Shown here one piece after another: positions 1 through 11,476 of a stretch of DNA of 64,000 bases. Position 1 is the stretch's first letter. Every line of letters begins with the position of its first letter. The stretch lies in NCBI GenBank assembly GCA_004764695.1, contig SMSO01000014.1:3919148-3983147 (forward strand), read 5' to 3'. This DNA is from Schizochytrium sp. TIO01. Lineage: Eukaryota; Sar; Bigyra; Thraustochytrida; Thraustochytriidae. The notes under the pieces are model-generated. The model was not told the DNA's origin. It saw only the letters and a list, made by a program, of their open reading frames with translations, and ran no database searches. A program made the position numbers and the translations under genes.

Positions 1-38
1 CTAGAGAGAGTTGGAAGGACCATTGTATATCGATCTGA

Positions 39-710
39 TTAATCATAGCCGAAAATAATGTTAGTTTTCTGCTGTGCCTGCTTGGAGCTTAACAAACTAG
101 GGGGTGGTCTCTCACGAACATCGTGACCCGGAAAGCGGTTTGAAGTGGAATATGATAATTGATCTATGCCAAACGAAACAGCAGAGGTCTTTAAAGTATC
201 CACGAAAGTCTTGATACGTCTCTTCTCCTCCTTACGTGAAATGTCGCTGATCTCGTGATCAACAAAAGATGTCTGAGTTTGAGTCTGCACAGGGCCTGTT
301 TCATAACCCCAGGTAATGTTTGATTTCTGAGCTCGCTTCACTGACTTGTTCTCTTCAATAAATCGTTCTGTATGATGCGCCATCTCGTCAAAGCTTGGGC
401 CTTTGTTTGACCTGGTGTACGATGGGGCGTCATAACCAAGAATGAAATTAGCTTTTTTAAGATTGTCGCCATGGTTAATCTCAACTGGTGGGAAACCCGA
501 CAGGCGGGGATCAGGCAGGCCATTGCTTGTTGAATATGGGGCCTTCTCGGTACCAAAGTCCCAATGCACTGTTTTGTTGTCTGGATTGACTTGTTCTGTA
601 AAATGCTTTGCCCCGAATCGAGCTATGCTATCTTTTGTTGCCGCCATGCAGCTTCCTGTTGTAGTCGTATAATCCGGGTCGTCATATCCGAAGATGATAC
701 GCTTCGTCAT
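39..710 (-). CDS. FG(Y/F)D-repeat protein, possible ciliary/axonemal microtubule protein
   Basis: A 223-residue soluble protein, with no membrane segment or enzyme motif. It is built from about six diverged copies of a short motif, roughly [IV]-x-FGYD-x(3)-Y-[ST]-T-[ST]-N, near residues 5-17, 49-64, 89-103, 132-145, 178-192 and at the extreme C terminus (FGYD just before the stop). The open frame extends to a GTG at 755; the ATG at 710 is preferred because it begins one motif (MTKRIIFGYDD) and is the first in-frame ATG. Short Y/ST-rich repeats with conserved FG-D spacing resemble axonemal microtubule-associated and inner proteins of flagellates, but I cannot name a family. The link to cilia is inference. 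It is transcribed away from the next gene and its 3' end lies close to the window edge. Confidence 0.6.
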   Translation of the reverse strand: MTKRIIFGYDDPDYTTTTGSCMAATKDSIARFGAKHFTEQVNPDNKTVHWDFGTEKAPYSTSNGLPDPRLSGFPPVEINHGDNLKKANFILGYDAPSYTRSNKGPSFDEMAHHTERFIEENKSVKRAQKSNITWGYETGPVQTQTQTSFVDHEISDISRKEEKRRIKTFVDTLKTSAVSFGIDQLSYSTSNRFPGHDVRERPPPSLLSSKQAQQKTNIIFGYD

Positions 711-3700
711 GTTGCTTGCTCTTCGGAAGTACTCGTTGCTCGTCTCAGAGGCCACCTGCGCGAATGACTACCGCAGCCAGGGCGCGCGCTTTGCTCGTCT
801 GCGGTCTCCCGCACAAGCGTACAAGTGATTGCTCGCGAAATCCGAGAGTGCCACATTAAGAACTCCATATTGTTGTACCTAACAGCTTTCAGTGGTATGA
901 ATGAAAGTACACACCTCGAACGGACACATTTCAAGTCTTGAGCGTATCACTATGATATGCACGGACCAATTCTGATGCAGTGGAAGATGTAAGATTCTGG
1001 CAATTGGGAGCAGATTCCAGGTCGGCCGTTTGGTTGCATACGGTACTGTGGCTTCTCAGTGTGCGGAAGATGCATTGCGAGGCATTTAGTTTGTTTTCAC
1101 TATTCACTATTGGGATTCATGACAGAAATCTCAAATACATCTGGTGGTACTAGCAAACCACAAAAGGTTCTAGACGTGAGCGGTCTGTCAATGTCTGTGC
1201 ACGGAAATGATCTTGGCTTATTGTGTTGCAGGGTAATAGTTTCACGTCGAGCGGTCTTTTGCGTTTGCGAGAGCATCTTTCTTTGCTGTTGCTAACGCTG
1301 TTTATTAATGGGCACATTTCGACGAGACGGTCTGGCCACCCGAGAAAGCTGCGTGCAATTGCGCAGAATCGTGTAGTAAGGCAATGCATGCGACTAATTT
1401 ATTAAAGTGCTTCTATTTTCCGATAGGAAAATGTTAGAGCAATTAGCGTTTTGAGAGCGACTTCATCGTATTGGCGTCCAAATAGTATTATTTATTAATT
1501 TGTTTTTAATTAGAAACAACTACTTGCAGTGTTGACGAAAATAACATGCTCCACAAATAGCACGTCTTGATAGGATATTAAGCAACAAAGCAAGCTTTCT
1601 TTCAAAGTCCCTTTACATGGTCACCTCCAAATCATAACAAACACAAGTATGTTGATGATATATAGTTGAATCCTCGAACAATTCACTCTTTTGGCCAGGT
1701 AAGAATTATTGAAAATAAGAAAAACACTAACTACATAAATGTCCGCAAGGCTTATGAAATACTCTGAGTGAAGGTTATGCACGCACGCCATATTTTTTTG
1801 AAAGCTGGATTAAACATGTTCCATCCTCTGGAATATACTAGCTACCTAGGCATCTGGCTAGAGGTAGTGACAGTGCTTTTCAGAATTGTGTTTGTGGATC
1901 TTCAGTTCCTGCACCATAATTCTGTAGGGTTTTAGACATTGGCCCATTGGTTGCTCTCTTTAAATCTTCCTTCCTTAGTATTGAGCATGCAGAGTGCCCT
2001 GAAACTACAAATGGGTGGTCACGAACCTTGCAGCAATGCGACCTTGGATATTTTATCCACTAAACAAAGCAAAGCCAGCATCGCAGAATGATTGTGCAAC
2101 CTCCACACAAGTACTTTTATTATATTCTTTACCCTCTAGAAAAGTCTATCGTAGGGTGACCCACGCAAACCTTTTATCGGTGATCTTTTAACCTGCCCAG
2201 TAGACCTCACTTCTTCTTTACCTCCTACCACTATCAACAGAACCATGATGTCGTTTGCGAAGGTAACTATCAAGATAGCTTATGAACATCTCTAATGCAG
2301 AGACATTTTAGCCAATACCTTCAATAAGTCAAACGCGTTGGCCGGTTTTTCATGATGCTACTTTGAGAATGATCTAATACCGAGTATTACGTGGCTCTCT
2401 GAAGGCTTTGAAATGAAGGAGCTAATACCAACGCAGCTGTGGCAGGTACTCGCGGTCTCGTGGTGGCGCTGGAGCCCAAAGCGCATGTGAAGGCTGGTTG
2501 GCGACCTCGTTGAAGATCCAGCAGGATTGATGGTCGATCGGCTTGTTGTTGGTTCAGTGGAGCCTGACCTTTCCACCAAGTCAGTTGATTAAATAGGAAC
2601 TCTGCTCCACGATGTGGGCTTCCTGCCATCGATTCTTCTGGCCTAATGCCCAGGTCATCATCGCGCGCAATAAGAGAGCCTGCTTCTCAATCTTGGGTAA
2701 CGCAAGCAAATTGGCAGCCGTGTACAGAATTCTTTTACTTTTCCACGCAGCTGGCTGGTCCCATCAGCCATGATTAGAGCGTACTGGCGTGCGCAGGAGT
2801 GGAGTTAAACGAAACGAAACGAAACGAAAATAAAACCTCTTCTTTTCTCTCTCTATACCTTGAATCATCTTTTTAAAATTTTGATTTTTTAATAATAATA
2901 ATGAAAATAATGATAATGATAATAATGATAAAACGAAACGACGATTGAGAGTTCATACAACCCGCGCGTTGACATGTCAACTGAATATGACCTCTGGGTC
3001 CGGGCTCTTGTCGTGGGGTCCTAAGGATCTCTAAGTGTCCCTTAGCTGAAGCTAGAGAGCGTTGAAGTCAGACGTGAGAATATGATGGGAAGCAACTAAG
3101 ACCGAACTAAGTGATCTTAGAGGAAAGTGGTTCAAGAATGAATGTTATAACCAGGAAAACAAAGCTGGTGAGTAGCCCCGTCGATACATCCGAGAGAGGC
3201 GGTGGCTGGCATGCAAGCACATGGGCACCCAGGGGCGTCTCTATGATCGATATATCTCCACCTGGAGCTGCCTCGCACTCGCTGCGCTTTTCCGTGAGCA
3301 TCTCTGTATTCCGAGCTTTCCGCTGGCGCATCTCGAGCCTTAGCTTAGCCTCTACCCTACTCCTACCGTTCCGCCTAGCACGATGCCTCGCTGAGTTTTT
3401 CCTTTAACTTCTTCTTCTTCTTCTTCGTCTTCTTTCGAAAGAAAGAAGAATCCCGCCCTCCTACTGGTCGGTAGGCAGGTGCTAGGCAAGCATTGGTCTA
3501 GAGAACTTTGCATGTATGTATGTATGTATGTATGTATGTATGTATGTATGTATGTATGTATGTATGTATGTATGTATGTATGTATGTATGTATGTATGTA
3601 TGTATGTATGTATGTATGTATGTATGTATGTATGTATGTACATATATATAAGAAGAACATGGACATGGCAATAAGAAGAAGGCGGTAAGAGCTCATATAC

Positions 3701-4280
3701 TAGACCTGCGTAGCACTAGCACTGTGCCTCTCTCTCTTAGAGGACGATATGATATGATATGGGCATTCATTCATTCCATGATAATGCTGAGAGTGAGTGA
3801 GAAGAGGAATGAGAGAAACTTATTGTGCGTAGTAGGAGGTACCATTAGAAGTAGTCTACCTTCTGGTATAGCAGCAAATAAGTTAAATCCCGTTTGATCG
3901 TCGCCCTCGACCTTGAGCGCCAGGGGGGCCGTCGGGCCCTGCCCGGAGGGATCCTCGCTGTGTGCGGGTCGGCGGGCTCCACTCTGGGGCCCTCCAATCG
4001 TACGCCTGGGCTGATGTTTCCTCTTGACTGTGGCCTGTTTTCTTGTTCTCCGTCGCTTCGGTCCTCGTCGTGTTCACCGTCATCGTCAACTTCTTCGTCT
4101 TCGACGTCCGCATCGGCGCGCTTCTCGAGGCTTCTGATCTTCTGCAGCTCGATGATGCTGCTACCGACGTTCTCGCTCTGCTCTTCGCTGTCCACCACCT
4201 CTGTCTCTGCCTCTGACCCAGGGTCGCGCCTCGCCGCCCCTCTGCTGCTACGCTGGACCGAGTACCAGGCCGAGGACGCC
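711..4280. other. Intergenic region, 3.6 kb
   Basis: No convincing gene. Short frames here are unlike proteins, and most open with GTG or TTG. It contains a short (AACGA)n run near 2809-2828, an AT-rich AATAATGAT-type stretch near 2887-2935 and the (TGTA)n microsatellite annotated separately. The final 400 bases are GC-rich and open in the frame of the downstream membrane protein. Confidence 0.6.
3512..3640. repeat. (TGTA)n microsatellite
   Basis: About 32 uninterrupted TGTA units (129 bp), followed by a short TATA run. The apparent 69-114 aa ORFs across it on both strands (repeating MYVC or THTYI) are artefacts of the repeat. Confidence 0.97.
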
Positions 4281-6737
4281 ATGGCGCTCAGTGCAGCCCT
4301 CTGTCTGCTCTCGCTCTGCACTGCATCTGGTCAGTGCGATGAGACGCTGCTCTTCGGCATGATTTGCACAATCTTCGGCGCCCTAGTGACCTGGCGTCTG
4401 CCAGAACTAGAAGTGGAAACGATTCTCCGCGAGCTGAGTGGTCCTGGTCTGCAGACGGACGTGGTGGGCTGGGCAGAGGCTGCTCTGGGTGTTGAAATTG
4501 GCCGCAGTGCTGGAGCGGTTCTGTTTTCAGTGGGATGGGTAGCGGCTGGTGCTGGCGTGGTAGTTCTCGCACGGCACACGCTGCAAAAGTACTCCCCAGC
4601 GGCTTGCGTAGTGCTGTACTGCGCGTGTTTGAGCACGGTATTGCGGGACCGGGCAGCAGAGTCCCCTTGGGTGTTGGGCACGATTGTGGCAAGCATGTGC
4701 TTGCTATCGTTGAAGAGCAACCACGTGCTGAGGCTTCACATCGCGGCAGCGTGCTTTTGCGCGTGTATGTTACTGATGAGCGAGTGGGTGCAGAGGGACC
4801 CGCAGGAGACTGGCATTGAGATCGACCTTGTGCTTGGGCCCTCCGGCGTCAGCCTCTGCCTCACAGTTGGTCTCGGCGCCTGCCTTGTGCACGACCTGAC
4901 AGCAAACTTTTTACTGGAACCTGCAGTGGATTTCGCACACCTTTGCTACGTTTTGCTGTCCACCCTATTCAGTGTGGACTCCCTTTTGGAGCTCGTGTCA
5001 AAAAATATTGTGGCGCAAGAGCGACTTTCGTGGTTGACACCCAAAACTCAGGTCGCCAGTTTGCGCTGGGAGGACTGCCTCATGCGTTTGGGCCGTGTGC
5101 GTCTTGCAGCAGGGTGGCATGAGGTGCTCAAGTACGAGAATTTGGTAGCCATAGCACCGCTCTTCTGTGTATCGTTTGCACTTACGATGACGGTGCGAAG
5201 ACTGCTCTCACCAACCTCAGCGTGGCGTAGGGATCGCCCCAAGATTGCGATAGGACTCGTCTTGATGGCAGTGGCGATGCTACTTGTGTGGGTCTATGTC
5301 AATGAGTATTCGCATATTGTCAAAGTGGTAGCAAGTCCGGCAGCACTCACGATGGGCTCGGGGCTTGTCTACCTGTTGGTTTCACTCGTGACAGAATCTA
5401 CGAAATATCAGAGTATTGCTAAGGGGAAATGGTGGACAATGGTTTATTTTCGGACTGATGATGGATCGTCGAAAACAAATACCAGCCTCAGTATTGGAGG
5501 GGCAGAACACATGAACCGTAGCGAACCGCCTCCCTTCTTCATTCGTGGCGCTGATGACACCCGCGTGAAACACATTGTAGAAGAATTACGAGATCTTGAA
5601 AGCACATATAAGAACCTAACACTACAAGTGTACAAGCTCGAAAGAGCAAACGAACGTCCCGAGCAGCGCAGCAGTCCAGATCTCAGTTTAATGGACCAGC
5701 TCGCACGTCAACAGATCCAAGCTGCTAGCGTCGCTTGTCGCGCCGCGGTGGCTTCCGAGAAGATTGCGCTGCAACTCCGTGAGCTGGCCAGCGATGCTGA
5801 GACAGAGCGGGATCTACTCGTGTCGATCCGGAAGGATGCCAAAGCTCATGCAGCTGCGGGCATAGCACCTGGCAAACAGGCGCGCGATCAGCATTACATG
5901 GTTATTAAACGGCAAATGGATAATGCTATGAAGAGCTTTAAGTTCCTCCGTGAAGAAATGGAGGAGGCCGAGACCAAGGCTGAGACCTTGATGGAAAAGG
6001 CCCGGCGTGAACTTCGCCGGGCAGTGAAATACTACGCATCATGTCGACTTACAACGCGCGATAAGCAGATGCGTACTGACCTTGACAAACTCATGACGAC
6101 TCTCACTACACAAATTGATAAGCGGATTATGGATCCGGTGCAAATGAATCACCAGCTCGTTGAGGCAAAAAATCTGTTCAGAGACGAAACTCTCCGTGCA
6201 GGTCGCAGTTTGCCATCCGGAGCTTCTTCAGACGCAGGTCTAGATGATGGAAATCTGAATTCAGGCACCGGATTTGGTGCTAATGGTGGTACTCAACCCA
6301 CCCCATATGAGTTAGCAATGCAACGCAAAGGCATTTCATCTCGCGCCAATATCATGGATGAGGTCAGGGCAGATGAAACCACTGCTGCTGCAGCATTTAA
6401 TGAGGCTGGGTCCATGGGCTTCCAGACCATTCAGGGCGAAGGCGAACCTGAACTAACAACCTCTACAAAGTTTGCGCAATATGCGCAATTGAATAACGAA
6501 GCTTCTTCAAATCCTCGAATGGCAAGTTCATCAGAAATTTCGAAGTCCTCATCTCAGCGTAGTCGTCGTCGGCGTTGGTGGCCATTTTCGTCATCATCAT
6601 CGAGAAGCAAGAGGTCTTCGTCTGGCCCGATTGATGGCTCCAATGGGACTTCTTCCGACGGTTCGCAGCATGGGGAAAAGACCCACAAGAGCAAGTCTTT
6701 TAGGAGAAGTTTAAACCTTTCTAACAAACGAAAATGA
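4281..6737 (+). CDS. Multipass membrane protein with cytosolic coiled coil, family not recognised
   Basis: An 818-residue protein if started at ATG 4281, which has an optimal GCCATGG context. The frame is open back to at least 3894 (a TTG), and another ATG with weak context lies at 4014, so a longer Ser-rich N terminus is possible. The first about 400 residues contain roughly ten hydrophobic segments, for example LLFGMICTIFGALVTW, AGAVLFSVGWVAAGAGVVVL, IAIGLVLMAVAMLLVWVYV and ALTMGSGLVYLLVSLV. A charged region follows with heptad-like helices (KHIVEELRDLEST; FKFLREEMEEAETKAETLMEKARRELRRAVK), then a low-complexity basic/Ser-rich tail with an RRRRWW patch and many KSS/RSS runs. No catalytic or transporter signature is evident. 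The topology suggests an endomembrane protein with a long cytosolic scaffold tail. The antisense acidic frame over the 5' end is considered a shadow. Confidence 0.65.
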   Translation: MALSAALCLLSLCTASGQCDETLLFGMICTIFGALVTWRLPELEVETILRELSGPGLQTDVVGWAEAALGVEIGRSAGAVLFSVGWVAAGAGVVVLARHTLQKYSPAACVVLYCACLSTVLRDRAAESPWVLGTIVASMCLLSLKSNHVLRLHIAAACFCACMLLMSEWVQRDPQETGIEIDLVLGPSGVSLCLTVGLGACLVHDLTANFLLEPAVDFAHLCYVLLSTLFSVDSLLELVSKNIVAQERLSWLTPKTQVASLRWEDCLMRLGRVRLAAGWHEVLKYENLVAIAPLFCVSFALTMTVRRLLSPTSAWRRDRPKIAIGLVLMAVAMLLVWVYVNEYSHIVKVVASPAALTMGSGLVYLLVSLVTESTKYQSIAKGKWWTMVYFRTDDGSSKTNTSLSIGGAEHMNRSEPPPFFIRGADDTRVKHIVEELRDLESTYKNLTLQVYKLERANERPEQRSSPDLSLMDQLARQQIQAASVACRAAVASEKIALQLRELASDAETERDLLVSIRKDAKAHAAAGIAPGKQARDQHYMVIKRQMDNAMKSFKFLREEMEEAETKAETLMEKARRELRRAVKYYASCRLTTRDKQMRTDLDKLMTTLTTQIDKRIMDPVQMNHQLVEAKNLFRDETLRAGRSLPSGASSDAGLDDGNLNSGTGFGANGGTQPTPYELAMQRKGISSRANIMDEVRADETTAAAAFNEAGSMGFQTIQGEGEPELTTSTKFAQYAQLNNEASSNPRMASSSEISKSSSQRSRRRRWWPFSSSSSRSKRSSSGPIDGSNGTSSDGSQHGEKTHKSKSFRRSLNLSNKRK

Positions 6738-9700
6738 GATGATCACTCCAGAGTGTCATTCTCCATGACCAGCTTAAAGATCAAAGTACAATTGAATGAG
6801 GCGGGGGGCGAGAGGCTTTTATGTGGCAGCAGCTGCGGCGATAGTGATGATGAAGGTAATACCAACCTAATGAAATGGGCGATTTTGTCCGCACAGTTTT
6901 CCCCGTCAATCGTGTATATCGCATTTCCTGCCCGTGCCTCAAACTCCTTGCCCCACAGACCTTTTTTATTCTCTTATGTGCACCAGACCCACAAGAAACG
7001 AGAAAGATTGAAGACAGCAGGCACCATTGACGGACTTGTCCAGGGCTTGGATGAAGAAGGATATGTGCCTGCTCCAAAAAAGCGTTTTAACTCATGAGTT
7101 TGCGTATGCAATGTAGCTGTATGTTCCCGCTGCAATTGGCCTCTTGGCCTCTCTGCTTTTTTTGCTTGCCTTTTTTTGGCCTACCTATCTGCCACACTCA
7201 GAAATTACCTTTTATAAACAAAGCAAACATCTGTGTCTTTTGCATTCTAATAGTGGAAACCCCTTGCGATAGAGTCTATTTTTCAAGCAGAGCGCCCTTT
7301 CTTACTGTGGGTTTCACTTTACTTTCACATTGAGTTTTACAACTGAGCGACAGGCTAGTATCGTTGCCGGTCTGATGTAGATCCCTTTACAGTCTTGACG
7401 TTTTGGAGCCTCTGTTTTATGTCGCAAGTCACCCATCTAAGGGTCGCTGCAACACATAATTTCCCCGTTGGTAACAATTATGGTTTTTGCTAATCTGCCA
7501 GGTCGTGCGTTTGCTCGTCTACTTGACCTGAGATGTGCGAAGGACACAGAACAGAGCTGGCGGATTCAATTTGGTTGTTCTGCTTACTAGGCAGTCTCTT
7601 GCACCAATAGGCTGTATCTTGTTCTATTGACGGTACCTAGTAGTTAGTGTCCACCGCCTAGGCAATATGGTTCCTGCCAAGGTTATGTTGCATAATTTCT
7701 ATACCCAATGAAATACATACAACCCGGGCTTCTAGCCGGGTTAGCGTTATTTTCTAATTCAAACGAAACTGCAGGTACCCCACTGGAGTGAATTCTCTAC
7801 TCTGCAACATGGTCGAGATTCCATACAATGTCGCATGACCTAGCCGTGCCAAGTCTGTCCTATGGCGCAACAAAAAAGACCTCGCTGAAGATGATTTTGC
7901 TCGGTTAGCTGGAGTTCGCACTGACTGACTGCAGCGAAAACTAGGCGAGCTTCGTTTCATGACGTCATTATCGCCTTATTTTTCATCGCCGAATCTGTAT
8001 TGCGCAATACGACCTCAGTATGGTCTCTTTCCAATACTTACTACGAAACCGACTGGACTTTGTGCATTAGAGCGTATACTACGAGCTCCATCTTTGTCTA
8101 AGCTTGCGATGTTTAGCGACAATGTCTGCAGCAGACACGACTTATATCCCTGTTTCTGTGGTGTAAGACATCGTGTGAAGGCCAGTGAATCTGATTTCTC
8201 GACATCCTCCTTTTTTTTAAACCCGCTTTCAATGATGCAATCAATCACTAAAAAACATGTACGGAAGAAAGGTACTCCAGCTTGCGATGATTGGCGACCT
8301 TGGCCAGGCCGCGGAGCCTGTTCCAATCGGGTCTGAGCGAGGCCAGCCGCATGCTATTGACTCGCGCAATTTAGTTTGCGAACTATCGACCTCAATTCGT
8401 GGATTCAAACAACAAATGATTTCAATCGCTGGAGAAGAATAGGGAGTTAGCAAGCAGACTACACGTGGTCCGGTGGGTCATGAAAAGAACAGAGATGTGT
8501 TCTGTTACGGGTATGTACTTCAGAAGCGAGTTGTTAGCAGATTCCTGACGGCTTTTCATCAAAATCAACTGGAAAGTCAACAGCCTTGGTAGATCAAACG
8601 TGGAACACCCTCTCCTCTTCCTTCTACGTTGGTAGGCATCAATCTATCAATCTATCAATCCATATATTCAGAAACTAGCTGCTATCTTGCACGTGGCGCG
8701 GACCCTCAGTTGAAAGTTCTCCACAAACGAACGTGGCACATTGAACGAGTTTCAATATTATTGCCTTGATACCAGATCCCAGATTGCTTGCTGATTCCCA
8801 TACAAAAGCCCGAGTAAACCCGCAACAGACAGGCACTTGTAGTGTTTTACCTCGAAACTCACGCGCAGCTATAGGTCAGCGCACGTTCTCTTCTTACATT
8901 ATTCTCACATCAAAGTAGTTCCCCGCAGCCCCCTCCTAAAGGGCCCTTTCCGAGATTTTCGCCGCTATGGCCCATATTATCTAATACACAGTGGTATGAG
9001 AGGGCATGAGCCTCAGTGGGAATACCCGTGGGGGAACAACGAAACAGCGAGCGAAAGAACGAACCTCTCGATCGAACCCAGAGAAACCCACGCTCGCATG
9101 GCCATCAGCATCCCAAACCGAAGTATGAGCGCCCCCAAGACTCCCCAACTCTCGTGCTAAAGCTTGCTTTGTCTGAGGCCTCCTACGCTCTTGGGCGTCA
9201 GATCCTGCGTGCTAGAGTTCCTTTCGCGCTCCACTCCAAAGGAGTCAATAAAACTTTGAGGATGATGCTCTGCAGCGACGACAGTTGTGACTTATATTAC
9301 AGGACACGGAGCGGATCTGAACTAATTCCTTTTTATTTGAATGTTTGTTTGAATGTTTGTTTGAAAAGGTGTTTGTGGTCCAAGAAAGAGGTTTTCGATC
9401 TCCAAACACGATTTGAAGATAGCGAGAGATTGGACCTCGATATGATTCTTACACTTGGACGAGACGGGGTGGTGGAGACAGCGCCGCCACCGCTTAGACT
9501 TTTTGTTTTGACGGGACCTGGACGCTTGCAGTGCCGTACGAGCGAGGGGTGTGACTTCGAATTTTGATTTCAAATTCAAAATGTGGACCAATGGCTCTGG
9601 ATCATCAGCGTCAGCCCGGGTGCGGCTGTGGCGCATATCACGCGCGCTCGCCCGTAGTGCACACGGACCATAGGGAAGAGGAGTGAGATCCACAGCGGCT

Positions 9701-10227
9701 GGCCTCAAACAGACTTCCGTGGAGCTTTAACGAAGAAGAAGAGGAGGAAGAGGAAGCGCCCTCCCAGTACAGAAATTTAGGAAACCGGATGGGCTTAGAA
9801 TCCTGAAATTTGAAATTGGCTTTTTGCAGCACAAGAACGATGGCAGCTTGCAAATGAAGAGAACGCCATCATTCTCACAGAAGATATAACTCTCAGCGCA
9901 TTCAAAGCGGGTTCATGATCTCTTTGTGGCCTTACACTAGTGGTATCACGATGATGTCTTTGTGCGGAGGCTACAGATTGTCCAGAATTGAGAAATGAAG
10001 CAACTTGAAATTCCAATTCACAACTAACTTGAGAACCTCTGCCAGATACAATCACCTCAAAAGATGCGCTGCCTAGCTAGCTTCGTTCTTGAACTTTGCT
10101 TTTGCATTGCATAGTCGTGCTCGCCCAGATAGTACAGCTAGGTAGCAGCTTCTTCGGTGCTCTTGGAGCAGCTGCTTCCGTTCATTCTTTCTTTCTCCTC
10201 CATCGTGATTGAGTTTGAGTTTGCCAG

Positions 10228-10256
10228 TACTACTGCAGTAGTAGGGTACCTACTAC
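10228..10256. repeat. Overlapping short palindromes with GTAC/CTAC core
   Basis: A perfect 16-bp palindrome TACTACTGCAGTAGTA (10228-10243) overlaps a second foldback, GTAGTAGG / CCTACTAC with a 3-nt loop (10238-10256). The two structures are mutually exclusive. No function is known. Confidence 0.7.
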
Positions 10257-10826
10257 ATTTTCGCATAACTTGGGTCTTCCGCTTAACCTTTTTAATTAAC
10301 TTGAAGGGCAAATTGTTCTTACTTCATTCATGCAAGACGCATTGCGCGTGGTCTGTTGATTGATGCACGACCGGTCTTCCTGCTCAAGGTGTTGAATGTT
10401 CAGACAGCCAGGTCCTCGCTTCTTCCACTTCGAGGATTGCTAATTTACGATTAATGTCACCTCTCCGACAACAACTATTTCAACAACAACAACAACAACA
10501 ACAAAAACCTCGTGTAGATTTCTTTCTATGCTTTTTCATGCACTAGTGGGCAGTACAGACCCTCGCTCGCTGTCTCGCTCTGCTGTTGACGGACCTGCAG
10601 AGCTGGAGCCCTTGTCTTGAGTCTCACGGGGTTGGGTTCGTGGCTTCGTTTGTCTGCTCGTTCATTCATGAGGCCATTCAGTTGGGTTTGTGTGATGTGA
10701 TTGATGGGTCTTGGAGTTCTCTGATATTTAGGTAGAATCGAATAAGCTGAGGAAGAAATAGAGAAACCCCTTCCATCCTTTTCTTGAAGCAGCGACTACT
10801 ACGTATATGAGTAGATCATGGTAGGC

Positions 10827-10829
<3 letters not shown>

Positions 10830-10858
<29 letters not shown>
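10830..10858. repeat. (GA)n microsatellite
   Basis: An uninterrupted GA dinucleotide run of about 14 units, some 620 bases upstream of the SEC14-GOLD gene. Confidence 0.9.
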
Positions 10859-10862
<4 letters not shown>

Positions 10863-11476
10863 TGAGGAATTAAAGAAGAAGGAGAAAAAAAGCAGAAACG
10901 GTGTGCCAGAGTCATCAGATCAGCAGCCATTGTTGTTTGTTATAATTGCTTGTTATCATCACTTTTCATCAGTAGTTCATCACTCTTGTCGTCATTCACC
11001 AAACCTCCTTGGCGAGAACTACGAGCGAGTGAGTTATGGATTGAGCGAGTGGGTGCACCGGTGTAGCGAAAGGGCTGAGGTGTGTGGGACCTGAACCTCT
11101 GCAGCGAGCGACACGCGATGGCTTCCTCAGGGTGCTGACAACCAAGTCGATTGAATGCTGAGTTGAGATTCAGTCACTGGAGTACACGGATGTGAGCGTC
11201 TCGTCTTTTGCTTGTATAGACCTTCGAAGCTCTGCGAAAAACCACTTAACATAGGAGGCTACCCTTGGAAGATAAATTATGAAGGTGAAGACGGATGGAG
11301 TGACTGACTGATGAATGTGCACTTGTATATGGTCTTTATTGATATTGATTTAATGATGGTGGTGATAATGATCTCACTTTACATCTTCGACATACCTACA
11401 ACATCTCGTGAGCTTGTTTCCCGGCAATAGTCGTGAATACTGCGCAACGCAGAGTTTACAATAGTGGATAGAGAGT

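Larger units (their letters stand above)
6738..11476. other. Intergenic region, 4.7 kb
   Basis: No gene supported. The longest frame (9016-9567) begins with GTG, has no recognisable domain and includes a short TTTGAATG-type repeat. The stretch holds an AACCCGG/CCGGGTT hairpin (7721-7742), palindromes at 10228-10256, a (CAA)n run at about 10481-10503 and a (GA)n run at about 10830-10858. Confidence 0.55.

Noticed and set aside
3512-3640. CRISPR-like array
   Set aside because: Tetranucleotide repeat without unique spacers, in a eukaryotic genome. No CRISPR array anywhere in the window.
3352-3696. Repetitive 69-114-residue ORFs over the (TGTA)n tract
   Set aside because: The repeat is open in several frames; simple-sequence artefact.
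3845-4282. Acidic minus-strand ORF opposite the start of the membrane protein
   Set aside because: Its composition is the complement of a Ser-rich sense strand and its start shares the CCATGG palindrome. The sense frame continues for more than 800 codons. Kept only as a point to check.
9016-9567. 183-residue plus-strand ORF
   Set aside because: Starts with GTG, has no recognisable domain or compositional signature and no in-frame early ATG; probably chance.
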